A stretch of DNA of 64,000 nt from UBA5069 sp963773745 (GTDB taxonomy: Bacteria; Chloroflexota; Anaerolineae; Caldilineales; Caldilineaceae): NCBI GenBank assembly GCA_963773745.1, contig CAVZCL010000005.1, positions 1,674,001 through 1,738,000 on the forward strand. Direction: 5' to 3'. Position 1 is the stretch's first letter. Every line of letters begins with the position of its first letter. The notes below the pieces were generated by a model, which saw only the letters and a program-made list of their open reading frames with translations, was not told the DNA's origin and did no database searches. The position numbers and the translations under genes were made by a program. Shown one piece after another: positions 35,739 to 45,117 of the stretch.

Positions 35739-36766
35739 ATGCCTGTTGTGGTAGGAGTACAGTTTGAGAATGTGGGCAAGGTCTATCACTTTGACCCGCA
35801 AAACCTGCTCGATCTCGGCGCGCGCGACTTTGTGCTGGTCGACACGGCGCGTGGCGTAGAGGTTGCACAGGTTGTTCAGCCGCCGCACACCATCCTCGAA
35901 GACGAGGTGGTGGGCGAGATGAAGACCATCGTCCGCAAGGCGGGCGCGTGGGACATGGTTCAGCGCGACCTCTGGCAGCAGAAGGAGGGCGAAGCGCTCG
36001 CCATCTGCCGCAGCAAGGTGCGCGAGCAGAATCTGGAAATGAAGGTCGTCCGCTGCGACTACAACTTTGACGGCGGCCGCCTGCTGATCTACTTCTCGTC
36101 CGAGGCGCGCATTGACTTTCGCAATCTCGTGCGAGAACTTGCGCGCATCTTCCGCACACGCATTGAAATGCGCCAGATCGGCGTGCGCGATGAGGCCAAG
36201 CTGCTCGACGGCGTCGGCAAGTGTGGCCGCCAGCTCTGCTGCACAAGCTGGCTGCGCGAGTTCACGCCGGTCAGCATCCGCATGGCCAAGAACCAGCAGT
36301 TGCCGCTCAATCCCGATGAAATCAGCGGCGTCTGCGGCCGCCTGCTCTGCTGCCTCTCCTATGAGGATGCCGTCTACAAGGAGCAGAACAAGAAGATGCC
36401 CAAACTGGGCGCAGAAGTGGTAACGCCCCAGGGCTTTGGGCGCGTGCGCCACGTGCACCCGCTCAAGGAAACGGTCACCGTGCTGCTTGAAGGGCAGGTC
36501 TACGCCGAGTTCAACGTGGCCGAGCTCATCTCGAGCAAGACGGCCGCGGGCGGCAGTTGTTCCACCTGCGGCGGTTGCACCACCAAGCGGCGCGCCGGGG
36601 CCGAGGAAGACAACAAGCGCTACAAGGAGCAGAAGGCACAGCAGGCTGAACAGGATGCCGCCAGCGCTTCAAGCAACGCACCGCAAGCGTCCAGCGCACC
36701 CAGCGCACGCCCACGCCGGAGGAGCCGAACAGCGGCGGCAAGAAGAAGCGCCGCCGCCGGCGCTAA
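35739..36766 (+). CDS. ricT: PSP1-domain protein RicT (YaaT) (3' frameshift)
   Basis: Cytoplasmic protein which, in Bacillus subtilis, is part of the Y-complex with YlbF and YmcA that adjusts RNase Y activity. The PSP1 core is plain: VGVQFENVGKVYHFDP, VVRCDYNFDGGRLLIYFSSE, RIDFRNLVRELARIFRTRIE, RDEAKLLDGVGKCGRQLCC and GVCGRLLCCLSYEDAVYKE. The Cys pairs of the two blocks fit the iron-sulfur ligands known for the complex. The C-terminus GGSCSTCGGCTTKRR adds four more Cys. One indel near 36690 is needed; the frame then ends PTPEEPNSGGKKKRRRRR and TAA at 36764-36766, which keeps the gene clear of the following fold-back repeat. Confidence 0.92.
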
Positions 36767-36780
36767 TACAGAAAGCACCG

Positions 36781-36875
36781 AAAGCCGGTACACGGATTCC
36801 ACAGAAACAAAGAGACAACAACGGTGACAAGCGGTTGTTGTCTCTTTGTTTCTGTGGAATCCGTGTACCGGCTTT
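36781..36875. repeat. Fold-back hairpin with 42-bp perfect arms
   Basis: Positions 36781-36822 pair exactly with 36834-36875 around an 11-base loop. The arm contains GTACACGGATTCCACAGAAA, a class shared with the 55894-55980 hairpin (GTACACAGATTACACCGAAA). It starts 14 bases after the corrected ricT stop. Confidence 0.9.
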
Positions 36876-36949
36876 GATTGCAGCGCCAATAAGGTTGGCA
36901 AAAAGCGAGCGCGTTGCCACGTGTGAAGCGAGGCCATGCACGCAAACAA

Positions 36950-36980
36950 GCAGGCGGAGCCATTAGGCTCCGCCTGCTTT
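36950..36980. terminator. Bidirectional intrinsic terminator between ricT and spoVS
   Basis: A 12-bp perfect stem (36950-36961 with 36966-36977) with a 4-base loop is followed by TTTAT on the plus strand and preceded by AAACAA, so the minus strand reads TTGTTT after the stem. It serves both convergent genes. Confidence 0.8.
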
Positions 36981-37011
36981 ATGATCTCGAATGCCCAGCG
37001 TACTCTGCCTG

Positions 37012-37326
37012 CTAACTGTTGCCGTTGCTCTGCGGGGGTAGCGGCGCGTGCGTCAGGTCCACCGGCCGCTTGAAGATGGCAAAGCGGACTGCCGTGCGCT
37101 CGTTGCCTTCAATGTCCACTTCTGTGAAGCTGGGCACAACCGCCAGGTCAAAGCCGTCCTGCACCAGGTAGCCGCGCGCAATCGTGATTGCCTTGATGGC
37201 TTGGTTGACTGCGCTTGCGCCGATGGCCTGCATTTCGGCATATCCCGAATCACGCATGACGCCCGCAATCGCGCCTGCAACTGCCGTCGACCGAGATTGG
37301 GCGGATACTTTGATGAGTTCGGACAT
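37012..37326 (-). CDS. spoVS: Stage V sporulation protein S-like (SpoVS)
   Basis: Small Alba-like protein, 104 residues; SpoVS affects sporulation and septation in Bacillus but is widespread in non-spore-formers, where its role is unknown. The conserved core reads IKVSAQSRSTAVAGAIAGVM, then AEMQAIGASAVNQAIKAITI and ARGYLVQDGFDLAVVPSFTE. The C-terminal 16 residues (PVDLTHAPLPPQSNGNS) are an extension. ATG 37326 was chosen, as it is preceded by AGGAG and begins the family homology; an in-frame ATG 60 bases upstream is not supported. It lies downstream of rny, as in Bacillus, with about 200 bases between. Confidence 0.93.
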   Translation of the reverse strand: MSELIKVSAQSRSTAVAGAIAGVMRDSGYAEMQAIGASAVNQAIKAITIARGYLVQDGFDLAVVPSFTEVDIEGNERTAVRFAIFKRPVDLTHAPLPPQSNGNS

Positions 37327-37526
37327 TTGGGTGGTCTCCTTGTAATCTGCGAAGCGCAATGTTACGCCCTGGTTTCGGGTAGGCAAATTGCCTGTTCACC
37401 TATCACGACGTGCTGCCCAGTGCAAAGGTTACGGCCACATTTTGCACGCGGCATGCACAACCCTTTTCCCGCAGATTACGCTGAGTTTCCAACCCCCGCC
37501 TCTGGTGCGTCTACGCCCGCGCTCTC

Positions 37527-39093
37527 CTATTTCGCATAATCAACCGCGCACGATTCGCGCACAACAGTCACCCGAATCTGGCCCGGGTATTGCATGTTGT
37601 CTTCAATCTTCTTGGCGATGTCGCGGCTGAGCTGAATCGCTGCAAGGTCGTCAATCGCCTCCGGCCGCACCAGCACGCGGATTTCGCGGCCCGCCTGAAT
37701 CGCAAAGGTCTGCGAGACGCCGTTGAAGGAATTGCCAATGCTCTTCCAGCTCCGTCACCCGCTTGATGTAGGTGTCGAAGCTCTCGCGCCGTGCGCCCGG
37801 GCGTGCGCCGCTAATCGCATCGGCGGCAGCGACAATGACCGCCTCCACCGACTGCGGCTCCACCTCACCGTGGTGGCTGGCAATGCAGTTAACCACCGCC
37901 TCGTTCACGCCGTAGCGGCGCGCAATTTCGGCGCCCACAATCGCGTGGGGCCCTTCCATCTCGTGCGAGACAGCCTTGCCCAGGTCATGCAGCAGGCCAC
38001 CCATGCGCGCAATGCGCACGTTGGCATGCAGTTCGGAGGCCATGGTGGCGGCCAGATGTGCCGTCTCGATCGCGTGGTTGAGCTGGTTCTGCCCAAAGGA
38101 GGTGCGGAACTTGAGCCGCCCCAGCAGCCGCTGGATTTCCCGATGCAGCCCCTGTGCGCCTGTTTCGATGATGGCCTGTTCGCCGGCCTCCATCATAATG
38201 CGCTCCACTTCCTGCTGCGCCTTTTCCACTTCCTTCTCAATGCGCGCCGGGTGAATGCGGCCGTCGGCCACGAGCTTGCTCAGGGCCATGCGCGCCACTT
38301 CGCGCCGCACGGGGTCAAAGCTGCTAATGGTGAGCGCCTCGGGCGTATCGTCCACAATCAGGTCGACGCCCAGCGCCTGCTCAATTGCGCGAATGTTGCG
38401 CCCCTGGCGGCCGATGATGCGCCCCTTCATCTCGTCGGAGGGCAGGTCGACGCTGCTCACGGCATATTCGGAGACATGCTCGCTGGCGACGCGCTCAATT
38501 GCAAGGGTAACAATCTCGCGCGCGCGCCGGTCGGCCTCTTCCTGCACTTCGGCTTCCACTTCGCGGATTGTGCGCGCAAGCTCGTTGCGCGTCTTCTTCT
38601 CAACTTCGGCCAGCAACACCTGGCGCGCTTCTTCCTGGCTCATGGAGGCGACGCGTTGCAGCTCGGCGCTCCATTCCTGCTCCATGGTCTCCAGCGTGGC
38701 GCTGCGCTCGTCAATCTTTGCCTGCAACTGGCCCAGGCGCTTGTCGCGCTGCTCCAGTTGATCAAGCTTCTTCTCGGCGCTGTCGAGGCGGTTCTGCAAC
38801 CGCTCTTCAATCTTCTCGAGCTCCTTGCGTTTGCGCGCTGCCTCGGCGTCAATGTCGCTGCGTTGGCGCACCTCTTCTTCGCGTAGCGAAAGCTGTTGCG
38901 CCTTGATCTTCGAGTCGGCATCGGCCACAATGCGCGCCGCCCGATCCTCCGCACTTGCCAGAATGCCCTGCTGGCGGGTGCGCTCCGCCTCTACGCCTGC
39001 CGTGCGGCCCCGCGGCATGGCAGTGAACCATGCAACAGCGCCGGCGATTGCGGCGGCCGCAATCACAAGCAGGATAACGAGCCAAATGTCCAT
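37527..39093 (-). CDS. rny: Ribonuclease Y (3' frameshift)
   Basis: Membrane-anchored endoribonuclease that starts mRNA decay. It has an N-terminal membrane helix (WLVILLVIAAAAIAGAVAWF), a long coiled coil (residues about 35-190, with KELEKIEERLQNRLDSAEKK), a KH domain (VDLPSDEMKGRIIGRQGRNI, RAIEQALGVDLIVDDTPEAL) and an HD domain (NHAIETAHLAATMASELHAN, GGLLHDLGKAVSHEMEGPHA, catalytic His-Asp in LLHDLG). One extra base near 37742 truncates the frame; corrected, the C-terminus reads IGNSFNGVSQTFAIQAGREI through RESCAVDYAK with a TAG at 37527-37529. Total length about 520 residues is standard. It faces ricT, whose product works with RNase Y in Bacillus. Confidence 0.95.
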
Positions 39094-39420
39094 GTGTAGT
39101 TTCCCGTAATGTTTGTGTCAGGATGAGTCAGAATCGGTCGGTCCACTGCCCCCTTGGCGTGCGGCGCAGCCACATGTGGTTGCGCTCGTCGTTGGGGCTG
39201 CAAAAAAGGCGTCATGGCAAACGCCATGACGCCCATCAAATCGCTCACGGCCGCGGCGGCTCTCCAGGCAAGCAACGCCGGACGAACCACGTTGACCCGC
39301 ATTGCGGCAACCACTCTGCGCCGTGCAGCAACCTGCACGTGCGCCGGCTGCCACGCCGCGTCACGATGGGTGACATTCCTGCCGAAATGGAACTTGAAGA
39401 ATTTGCGCTCTCTGCGGACC
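39094..39420. other. Spacer between recA and rny
   Basis: No gene seen on either strand; recX is absent here. It contains the recA terminator at 39202-39233. Confidence 0.6.
39202..39233 (-). terminator. Intrinsic terminator downstream of recA
   Basis: Stem 39208-39218 with 39223-39233 (11 bp, 4-base loop). On the minus strand it is followed by TTTTTT (39202-39207 on the plus strand read AAAAAA). It is 187 bases beyond the recA stop, so rny most likely has its own promoter. Confidence 0.85.
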
Positions 39421-40569
39421 CTACTGCGCGCTGCCCTGTTCGCCGTCGATTTGCACCACAAGCGCGTCATCGTCGACCTGGACTGCCGGAATCGAGCCAT
39501 CGTCCGGCGCATCCACAAGGCCTGCGCGCACACGCACTGCCCTGTCAATCTCGACCGCAACCTCGGCGTTCTGCCGCAAATACTCCTTGGCGGCTTCGCG
39601 CCCCTGCCCCAACCGCACATCGCCGAGACTGTAGAACGAGCCACGCTTGGTGACAATGTCATTCTCCACGCCGAGGTCAATCAAGTCACCGGCGGTGGAG
39701 ATGCCTTCGTTGTACATAATGTCGAATTCGGCCACACGGAAGGGAGGCGCCACCTTGTTCTTCTTGACGGTGACGCGTGTGCGGTTGCCCACCACCTCGG
39801 TGCCCTGCTTGATCGACTCAATGCGCCGAATGTCCAGCCGCACGGAGGCATAGAACTTGAGCGCCATGCCGCCGGAGGTGGTTTCGGGATTGCCGAACAT
39901 GATGCCGATCTTCTGGCGCAGCTGGTTGGTGAAGATCATGCTGGTGCCGGAGGACTTGATGACGCCCGTTAGCTTGCGCAACGCCTGACTCATGAGGCGT
40001 GCCTGCAGGCCGACGTGGCTGTCGCCCATCTCGCCCTCAATTTCGGCGCGAGGCACAAGCGCGGCCACAGAGTCTAGAACCACCACATCCATTGCGCCCG
40101 AGCGCACCAGCGCTTCGGCAATCTCAAGCGCCTGCTCGCCGGTGTCGGGCTGCGAGATGTAGAGGTTGTTAACGTCTACGCCAATGCGTGCGGCGTAGGA
40201 GGGGTCGAGCGCGTGCTCCACGTCAACAAAGCCGCAGATGCCGCCGCGGCGTTGTGCTTCGGCGATCACGTGCAGGCAGAGCGTGGTTTTGCCCGAGGAT
40301 TCGGGGCCGTAGATTTCGATGACGCGGCCCTTGGGAATGCCGCCGACGCCCAGTGCAATGTCGAGGCTCAGACTCCCTGTCGGGATGGACTCGACGTTGA
40401 GCGCCTTGGCATCGCCCAACCTCATGACAATGCCGTCACCAAAGCGTTTGTTCAAGCCGGCCAGCGTTGTCTCCAACGCCTTCTGGCGTCCATCGCGACT
40501 CGTTTCTCTGCTAGAATTTGCCGATGCCGAAGTCGCCATTGCGCGCTTAGTCTTTCCTTCATGTTCCAT
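39421..40569 (-). CDS. recA: Recombinase RecA
   Basis: DNA strand-exchange protein and SOS co-protease, intact. Walker A is GPESSGKTT (residues 88-96), Walker B VVVLDSVAALVP, loop L1 region EGEMGDSHVGLQARLMSQAL and loop L2 FTNQLRQKIGIMFGNPETTS. The signature ALKFYASVRLDIRR is present. 382 residues from ATG 40569; ATG 40539 (MATSAS) is also possible, as the first 30 residues are unconserved. The C-terminal tail (VDAPDDGSIPAVQVDDDALV) is acidic as usual. No clear SOS box was recognised. Confidence 0.98.
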   Translation of the reverse strand: MEHEGKTKRAMATSASANSSRETSRDGRQKALETTLAGLNKRFGDGIVMRLGDAKALNVESIPTGSLSLDIALGVGGIPKGRVIEIYGPESSGKTTLCLHVIAEAQRRGGICGFVDVEHALDPSYAARIGVDVNNLYISQPDTGEQALEIAEALVRSGAMDVVVLDSVAALVPRAEIEGEMGDSHVGLQARLMSQALRKLTGVIKSSGTSMIFTNQLRQKIGIMFGNPETTSGGMALKFYASVRLDIRRIESIKQGTEVVGNRTRVTVKKNKVAPPFRVAEFDIMYNEGISTAGDLIDLGVENDIVTKRGSFYSLGDVRLGQGREAAKEYLRQNAEVAVEIDRAVRVRAGLVDAPDDGSIPAVQVDDDALVVQIDGEQGSAQ

Positions 40570-40590
40570 ATGCAGATTACGTTCGAGACT

Positions 40591-40619
40591 AGTTTACTGT
40601 AGTTATGGTGTTAATGCAA
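40591..40619 (-). promoter_or_regulatory. Promoter of recA
   Basis: On the minus strand TTGCAT (40614-40619) and TAAACT (40591-40596) with a 17-base spacer, 22 bases before the recA start at 40569. Confidence 0.5.
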
Positions 40620-40698
40620 AAGGTATGCAGAATGTGGAAGTGAGCGCAAGGCCGTTGTAAACCATGCCGGAGAGGTGACCTGCACCGGCTGCTGCAAA

Positions 40699-40726
40699 CG
40701 GGCGGCGATCGATTGATCGCCGCCCG
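40699..40726. terminator. Hairpin downstream of dnaA
   Basis: 12-bp perfect stem (40699-40710 with 40715-40726) and 4-base loop, about 60 bases beyond the dnaA stop on the minus strand. No T run. Confidence 0.45.
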
Positions 40727-40749
40727 CTGACTATCATTACGCCGGCAAT

Positions 40750-40793
40750 CATGGCGCACCCATGGCGCACCCATGGCGCACCCATGGCTCACC
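40750..40793. repeat. Four tandem copies of an 11-bp unit at the dnaA stop
   Basis: CATGGCGCACC occurs three times (40750-40782) plus CATGGCTCACC (40783-40793). The last copy overlaps the dnaA stop codon (TGA read from 40791-40789). Confidence 0.9.
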
Positions 40794-42587
40794 CAATGAA
40801 GGGCGTATAGATCATTTCACGCAGCATGGCCACATCGTGGCGCATCTTGTCGTTCTGGCGCAGCTCGGCCGTAATCTTGTCAATGCCGTGTGCAATCGTC
40901 GTGTGGTCGCGCCCGCCCATGAGCGCACCAATTTGCGGCAGTGACATGGCCAGGTCCTCACGCAGCAGGTAGGTGGCCACATGGCGCGCATCGGCAATCG
41001 GCTTGGTGCGGCGTGCGCCCGTCAGCTCGTCTGTCTCAAGCGAGTAGTGCTGCGCCACGAGCGCCACCACTTTGGGCGCCGAGCAAGGCTTGCGCTGCGG
41101 AGCAACGTTGTTGAGCGAATCCGTCGCCATGGCAATGTCCAGCACGCTGCGCGAGAGCTGCGACTGCAGGAAGAGATGATTGAGCGCCCCCTCAAGCTCG
41201 CGAATGTTGCTGTCCACTCTTTCGGCAATCAGCTTGAGCACCTCAATGCTCACCTGGATGCCCATGCGCGCTGCTTTCGTCTGCAAAATTGCGACGCGCG
41301 TCTCAAAGTCCGGCGCCGAGACGTCCACCTGAATGCCGCCCTCAAAGCGGCTGCGCAGTCTCTCCTCAAGCTGCTGCAGCGCCTTGGGCGGGCGGTCGCT
41401 GCTCATCACCACCTGGCGCCCCGAAGCCTGCAGGTGATTGAAGGTGTGAAAGATCTCCTCCTGCGTGCTCTCCTTGCCGGCGATAAACTGAATGTCATCA
41501 ATCAGCAGCACGTCGAGCTCGCGGTATTTGTTGCGAAACTGCTCCGTCGTCTGGCTGCGGATTGCGGCGATCAGGTCATTCGTAAACTGTTCGGAGGTGC
41601 AGTAAAGCACGCTGTGGCCCCTGCGCACCAGGTCATTGCCAATCGCGTGCAACAGATGCGTCTTGCCCAGCCCCACGCCGCCATAAATGAAGAGGGGATT
41701 GAACTTGAAGCCTGGCTTATCGGCAACGGCCTGCGCCGCGGCATAGGCAAAGCGATTGCTGTTGCCCACCACATATGCGTCAAAGGTGTGAATCGGGTTG
41801 AGCTGCGTCTGCACGCCTGCAAAGCGCTTGGCGGTGTTAAGCGACGCGCGTGCCGGCGCCTCTTGCGGCTCTGCCGCCGCACCGAGTGCCGCACCGAGTG
41901 TCGCACCGAGTGCCGCGCCCTCAGCCCCAGCTTGCGCTTCAGTGGCCGAATGCACCCTCTGCATAGAGGGGTTGCGCCCCGGGCCCTTCCTTCACCTGGC
42001 GCAGGCGCACCAGGAACTTTACATCCACGCTGCGGCCAACAATGGACTTGAGCGTCTTGCGCACGAGCGGCCGCAGTCGATTCTCCAGCCAGTCGCGCGC
42101 ATAGGTGTTGGGGGTGCCAATGTAGAACTCGCCATCCTCATAGCCTTCCACCCACGTGTCATGCAGCCAGGTGTGGTAGGCATTCGGCTCCAGTTGCAGT
42201 TGCAGTTCGCCCAGCAGCTTTTGCCAGGCAGCGCGGGCGTCGAATTCATCGGCGCTGCGCGCTGCGCGCTGCGTGTGCGGGTGCACCAGCGACTCATCAC
42301 CAAAGAGGCCGGGTTGGTGAACAGTATGCGTTTGGGATGCCGGCGCCTCTGCCGCCGCCGGCGCGATCGCCGGTATCTGGCTCTCCAGCGGGGTGGCCAT
42401 CGCGCGCGCATCGGCCAGGACGTCACCTGCGCCTGCGGCGCCATAATCGCCACTTGCCGGGCTGCTGCGCCACTGCGGTCTGCACGCCCTCGGGCCACGG
42501 CGGGCGGGCATAGGCCCGCGTCTCCTGCGGTGTAGATGCCCGGACGTTTGAATAGACGCTCCGGGCGGAATACGCTTTATGATTCAT
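40789..42587 (-). CDS. dnaA: Chromosomal replication initiator DnaA (frameshifted)
   Basis: AAA+ initiator that binds oriC. Domain I is seen as AAWQKLLGELQLQLEPNAYH and TWLHDTWVEGYEDGEFYIGT; domain II is a long, Ala-rich linker coded partly by a 12-base tandem repeat (41879-41916). Domain III: LNPIHTFDAYVVGNSNRFAY, Walker A GGVGLGKTH, Walker B VLLIDDIQFIAG. Domain IV: LPQIGALMGGRDHTTIAHGI (DnaA signature). Indels near 42465 and 41945 break the frame. An N-terminal extension of about 100 residues precedes domain I (from ATG 42587, MNHKAYSARSV); the true start could be later. Total about 595 residues, longer than the usual 450. Confidence 0.93.
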
Positions 42588-43096
42588 CCTGCCATCTCCA
42601 ACCGCTTTGCATTCAAGAGACGCTTTGCATTCAAGAGACAAAGAACCACCGCATCCCATGCAGATTGCGGTTCTCCCCGAAAAAAGGGCACACGTCTCTC
42701 CTCCACGGGCGCAACCCACCGACCTGCAGGGCGCCCGCATTCTCACACCGACGTTATACGTACCGAGCTTGTACGGCTCGCGCCTTGCGTGGCTTGCGCA
42801 CTGTGCCAGGCCAAAATGAGGGGAGTTGTGAGACGCATTGCACCGCCAGCGGCGACGTTGCCGGGCGGCAACTTTCGATGGGGAGCAGGCTGCGGACCAC
42901 ACTGTGTCTCAATCAACTAAGCCAGATTCTAGCAGAACGGGGCCTCGATCGCAACCAATGTGATCCCGCCAAGCAATGCAGCGCCCACCCTGTTATTGTC
43001 AACAAAGTGGCTGTGAACGCTCGTTCTACGCAACATATGGGCATCGCCATGGAACACGACCACAACACATGGATCGCCTGCGCATAGCCGACACGC
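42588..43096. other. Non-coding region upstream of dnaA
   Basis: No convincing gene. Chance frames on both strands lack motifs. A short direct duplication TTTGCATTCAAGAGAC occurs at about 42605 and 42623. Confidence 0.5.
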
Positions 43097-43225
43097 CAAC
43101 TTTTAAGGTTGAGGTTTATGTTGCAGCACTGTTGATAACATTCCGTTAAACTTGTCCCCAAGCGCCGCAGAGCTTATCCTCTCTGCGATCAAGTTATCCT
43201 TGGGCTTATCCCCAATTGGGGAAAA
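43097..43225. other. Candidate replication origin (DnaA-box-like cluster)
   Basis: About 0.5 kb upstream of dnaA, an A/T-richer stretch (43097-43121) is followed by DnaA-box-like 9-mers: TGTTGATAA (43130-43138, reverse; 8 of 9 to the consensus TGTGGATAA), TTGTCCCCA (43152), TTATCCTCT (43174), TTATCCTTG (43194) and TTATCCCCA (43206, 8 of 9). Four of the five start TTATCC or its complement-like form, spaced 12-22 bases. This is sequence-based only; no skew was calculated. Confidence 0.5.
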
Positions 43226-43330
43226 AGCGCAGCGAATGGCTGCGTGGGGCCCGCTGCCGCCCACAATTTTTATGCGGCAGGGGCGCTGCGCAGCCCAATC
43301 CGGGTCGCACTCTGTAAACGTGCGATACTT

Positions 43331-43510
43331 CGCAGCGGCGGCTTCAGCCGTCGAAGGTGCGCAGGCGTCGTCGTTGACTACGGCGGCTTATGCATTTCGA
43401 CCCATTGATTCGGCGCTGCGCGCCAACATCAACCTCACCCACGTCCCTCTCCGAATAGTTGGAGAGGGGTGCAAAGCGTCGCCGCAGGGCACGTCTCCTG
43501 CCGTGACGCA
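43331..43510. repeat. Several dispersed palindromic repeats
   Basis: GCGGCGGCTTCAGCCGTCG (about 43334), CCTCACCCACGTCCCTCTCC with TTGGAGAGGGG (43433-43470) and CACGTCTCCTGCCGTGACG (about 43490) lie together. These represent three repeat families found elsewhere in the window. Confidence 0.6.
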
Positions 43511-43618
43511 ATGGTGACCGCAGCAATTGCTGAAAAGCAATAAGCCGCCCCTACGAACATGCACGCATTGTGCGCATGCACCATTCGGCCGCCGCACCTG
43601 CGCCAAAGGACAAACGCT

Positions 43619-44751
43619 TTGTACTTCAACTTTAGCAGTCGCATTGCCGAGGACTATTGGAGCCGCCGCAGCTTTCTGCAGTCTTGGTGGCGTGTCAACG
43701 CGCGTGATCGGCGCTGGACGCCCCCCTTGTACAGCTTTCTCTACAAGTCGCTGGTGCGCCGCAACGAGCCATTCCTGCACGATTTCGCGCCGCTGCCCCT
43801 CACGCTCGAGGCGGTGGAACGCCAAACGCAGCGCCCCGCCATGAGTGGCTTGACTGGACTGGCTGCCCCTGGGGGCATGGGTGATTCAATCGTCGCCCAT
43901 ACGCTGCTGCTCCACGATCGCCGGCAGATCCCGGCGACCGCCTACCTTGGCATGCTTGCCTTTGCCAACGACGAAGAGACGCTCGACATGCTCCTGCAGC
44001 GTGCGTGGGAGCAGGGGCAGCGCGCTGGCGTCCGGCGTCTTGTCGCGCCGGCCGCGCTTGCGCCAGCCCTGAGCGCCGGACTGCTGCTCGACAACTTCCA
44101 CCTCGCACCGCCGTTGCACACACCCTACAACGCGCCCTATCTGCCCGAGCTTCTGGAAGGCGCGCTGGACCCTCTCTTTCGCAGTCGCCTTTGGCACATG
44201 GATGTCACGCCGGCCGCAGCCGTGGCCGCAGCGCTGCCTGCGCTGGAGATTGCGACCTTCGACGCGCAGCGCCTTGCCACCGATCTGCTGCCGCTGGCAC
44301 GCGACGCTACACCTGCGGGCCACGCGCTGCCGCCGCCCACGCCGATGAGATAGCTTTCGCCCTGCGCTTGTGGCACGTTGCACCGCTGCACGGGCGCGTT
44401 GCCCTGCTCGATGGCGCGCCCGTCGGCTTCTATCTGGCCCAGGCCGACGTGGGGCAAGCGCTGCGGCGCGTGCGGGGCGGCCGGCCGCTGTGGGGGCGCG
44501 CTGCCCTGGCGTTGCGCCCGCCGCTGCACGCAGATGCAGGGCGCATTCTCATGGGCGCGGTTCTGCCCACTGCGTGCGGCAAGGGCATTGCCCGGCAGTT
44601 GCTGGCCGACGCCCACGCCCATGCCGCACGTGCGGGCTGGCGCACGCTCGCCATCGGCCCGGTAGCCGAGGAGAGCGCCGGCGCGGACTTCCTGGCCCGC
44701 GCCGGCGCAACCCCGCGCCAGCGCTACGCCCTGTACGTGCAGGGCGGTTGA
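43619..44751 (+). CDS. GNAT-like two-domain acetyltransferase (frameshifted)
   Basis: Protein of about 375 residues, of which the C-terminal part shows a GNAT-type acetyl-CoA motif: ILMGAVLPTACGKGIARQLL and AHAHAARAGWRTLAIGPVAE, then FLARAGATPRQRYALYVQGG. The N-terminal part has LYFNFSSRIAEDYWSRRSFL, RRWTPPLYSFLYKSLVRRNE and GMLAFANDEETLDMLLQRAW, probably a non-catalytic GNAT half. A base change in the run near 44340 (CGCCGCCCACGCCGATGAG) shifts the frame between the halves. No ATG fits; TTG 43619 has AAAGGA 8 bases upstream. Substrate unknown. The gene stands alone between the origin-like region and repeats. Confidence 0.65.
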
Positions 44752-45117
44752 CTGTACGTGCACAGTTGTAGGTCACGTCTCCGGACGTGACGCCGTTGTA
44801 GGTCACGCCAGGAGACGTGACCTACAACGGCGTCAGCCGGCTTGAGCCGGCTTGGGTTGCCTAGCCGTAGGCTTTAGCCTATGGCGGTCGTGGCGCACCA
44901 AACTCCTGCCGATCGCGGGGGTGTAATGCATGGCCGTCACGGTGCGGGGCCAGGTTAAGGTCGCCGTTAACGCTTGCCTATCCTGATTCTGACTCGCAAG
45001 CCACCCTGGCTTGGAACCCTCCATCCCGACAAAAAAGCACTTTGCGGGCATAATGGTAATGGCATCGCACGTCAGCATTCCTGCTGCGTCATAGTCAACC
45101 AACGAAGGAGCCTTCGC
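44752..45117. repeat. Intergenic region with palindromic repeats
   Basis: Two GTCACG...CGTGAC palindromes (44772 and 44798) followed by GCCGGCTTGAGCCGGC and TAGCCGTAGGCTTTAGCCTA (44836-44884). No gene in the 366 bases. A GAAGGAG ribosome-binding site for the next gene lies at 45104-45110. Confidence 0.7.

Noticed and set aside
36690..36827. Extended C-terminus of RicT reading through the fold-back repeat
   Set aside because: The residues translated from the hairpin are unrelated to the family, while a one-base correction gives the expected basic ending and a stop before the hairpin.
42588..43087. Plus-strand frame upstream of dnaA as a small gene
   Set aside because: No ribosome-binding site, Cys/Arg-rich composition without motifs, and it overlaps the dnaA start region.
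43130..43214. Candidate lexA-type operator near dnaA/recA
   Set aside because: No palindromic SOS box was seen; the repeated TTATCC words fit DnaA boxes better.
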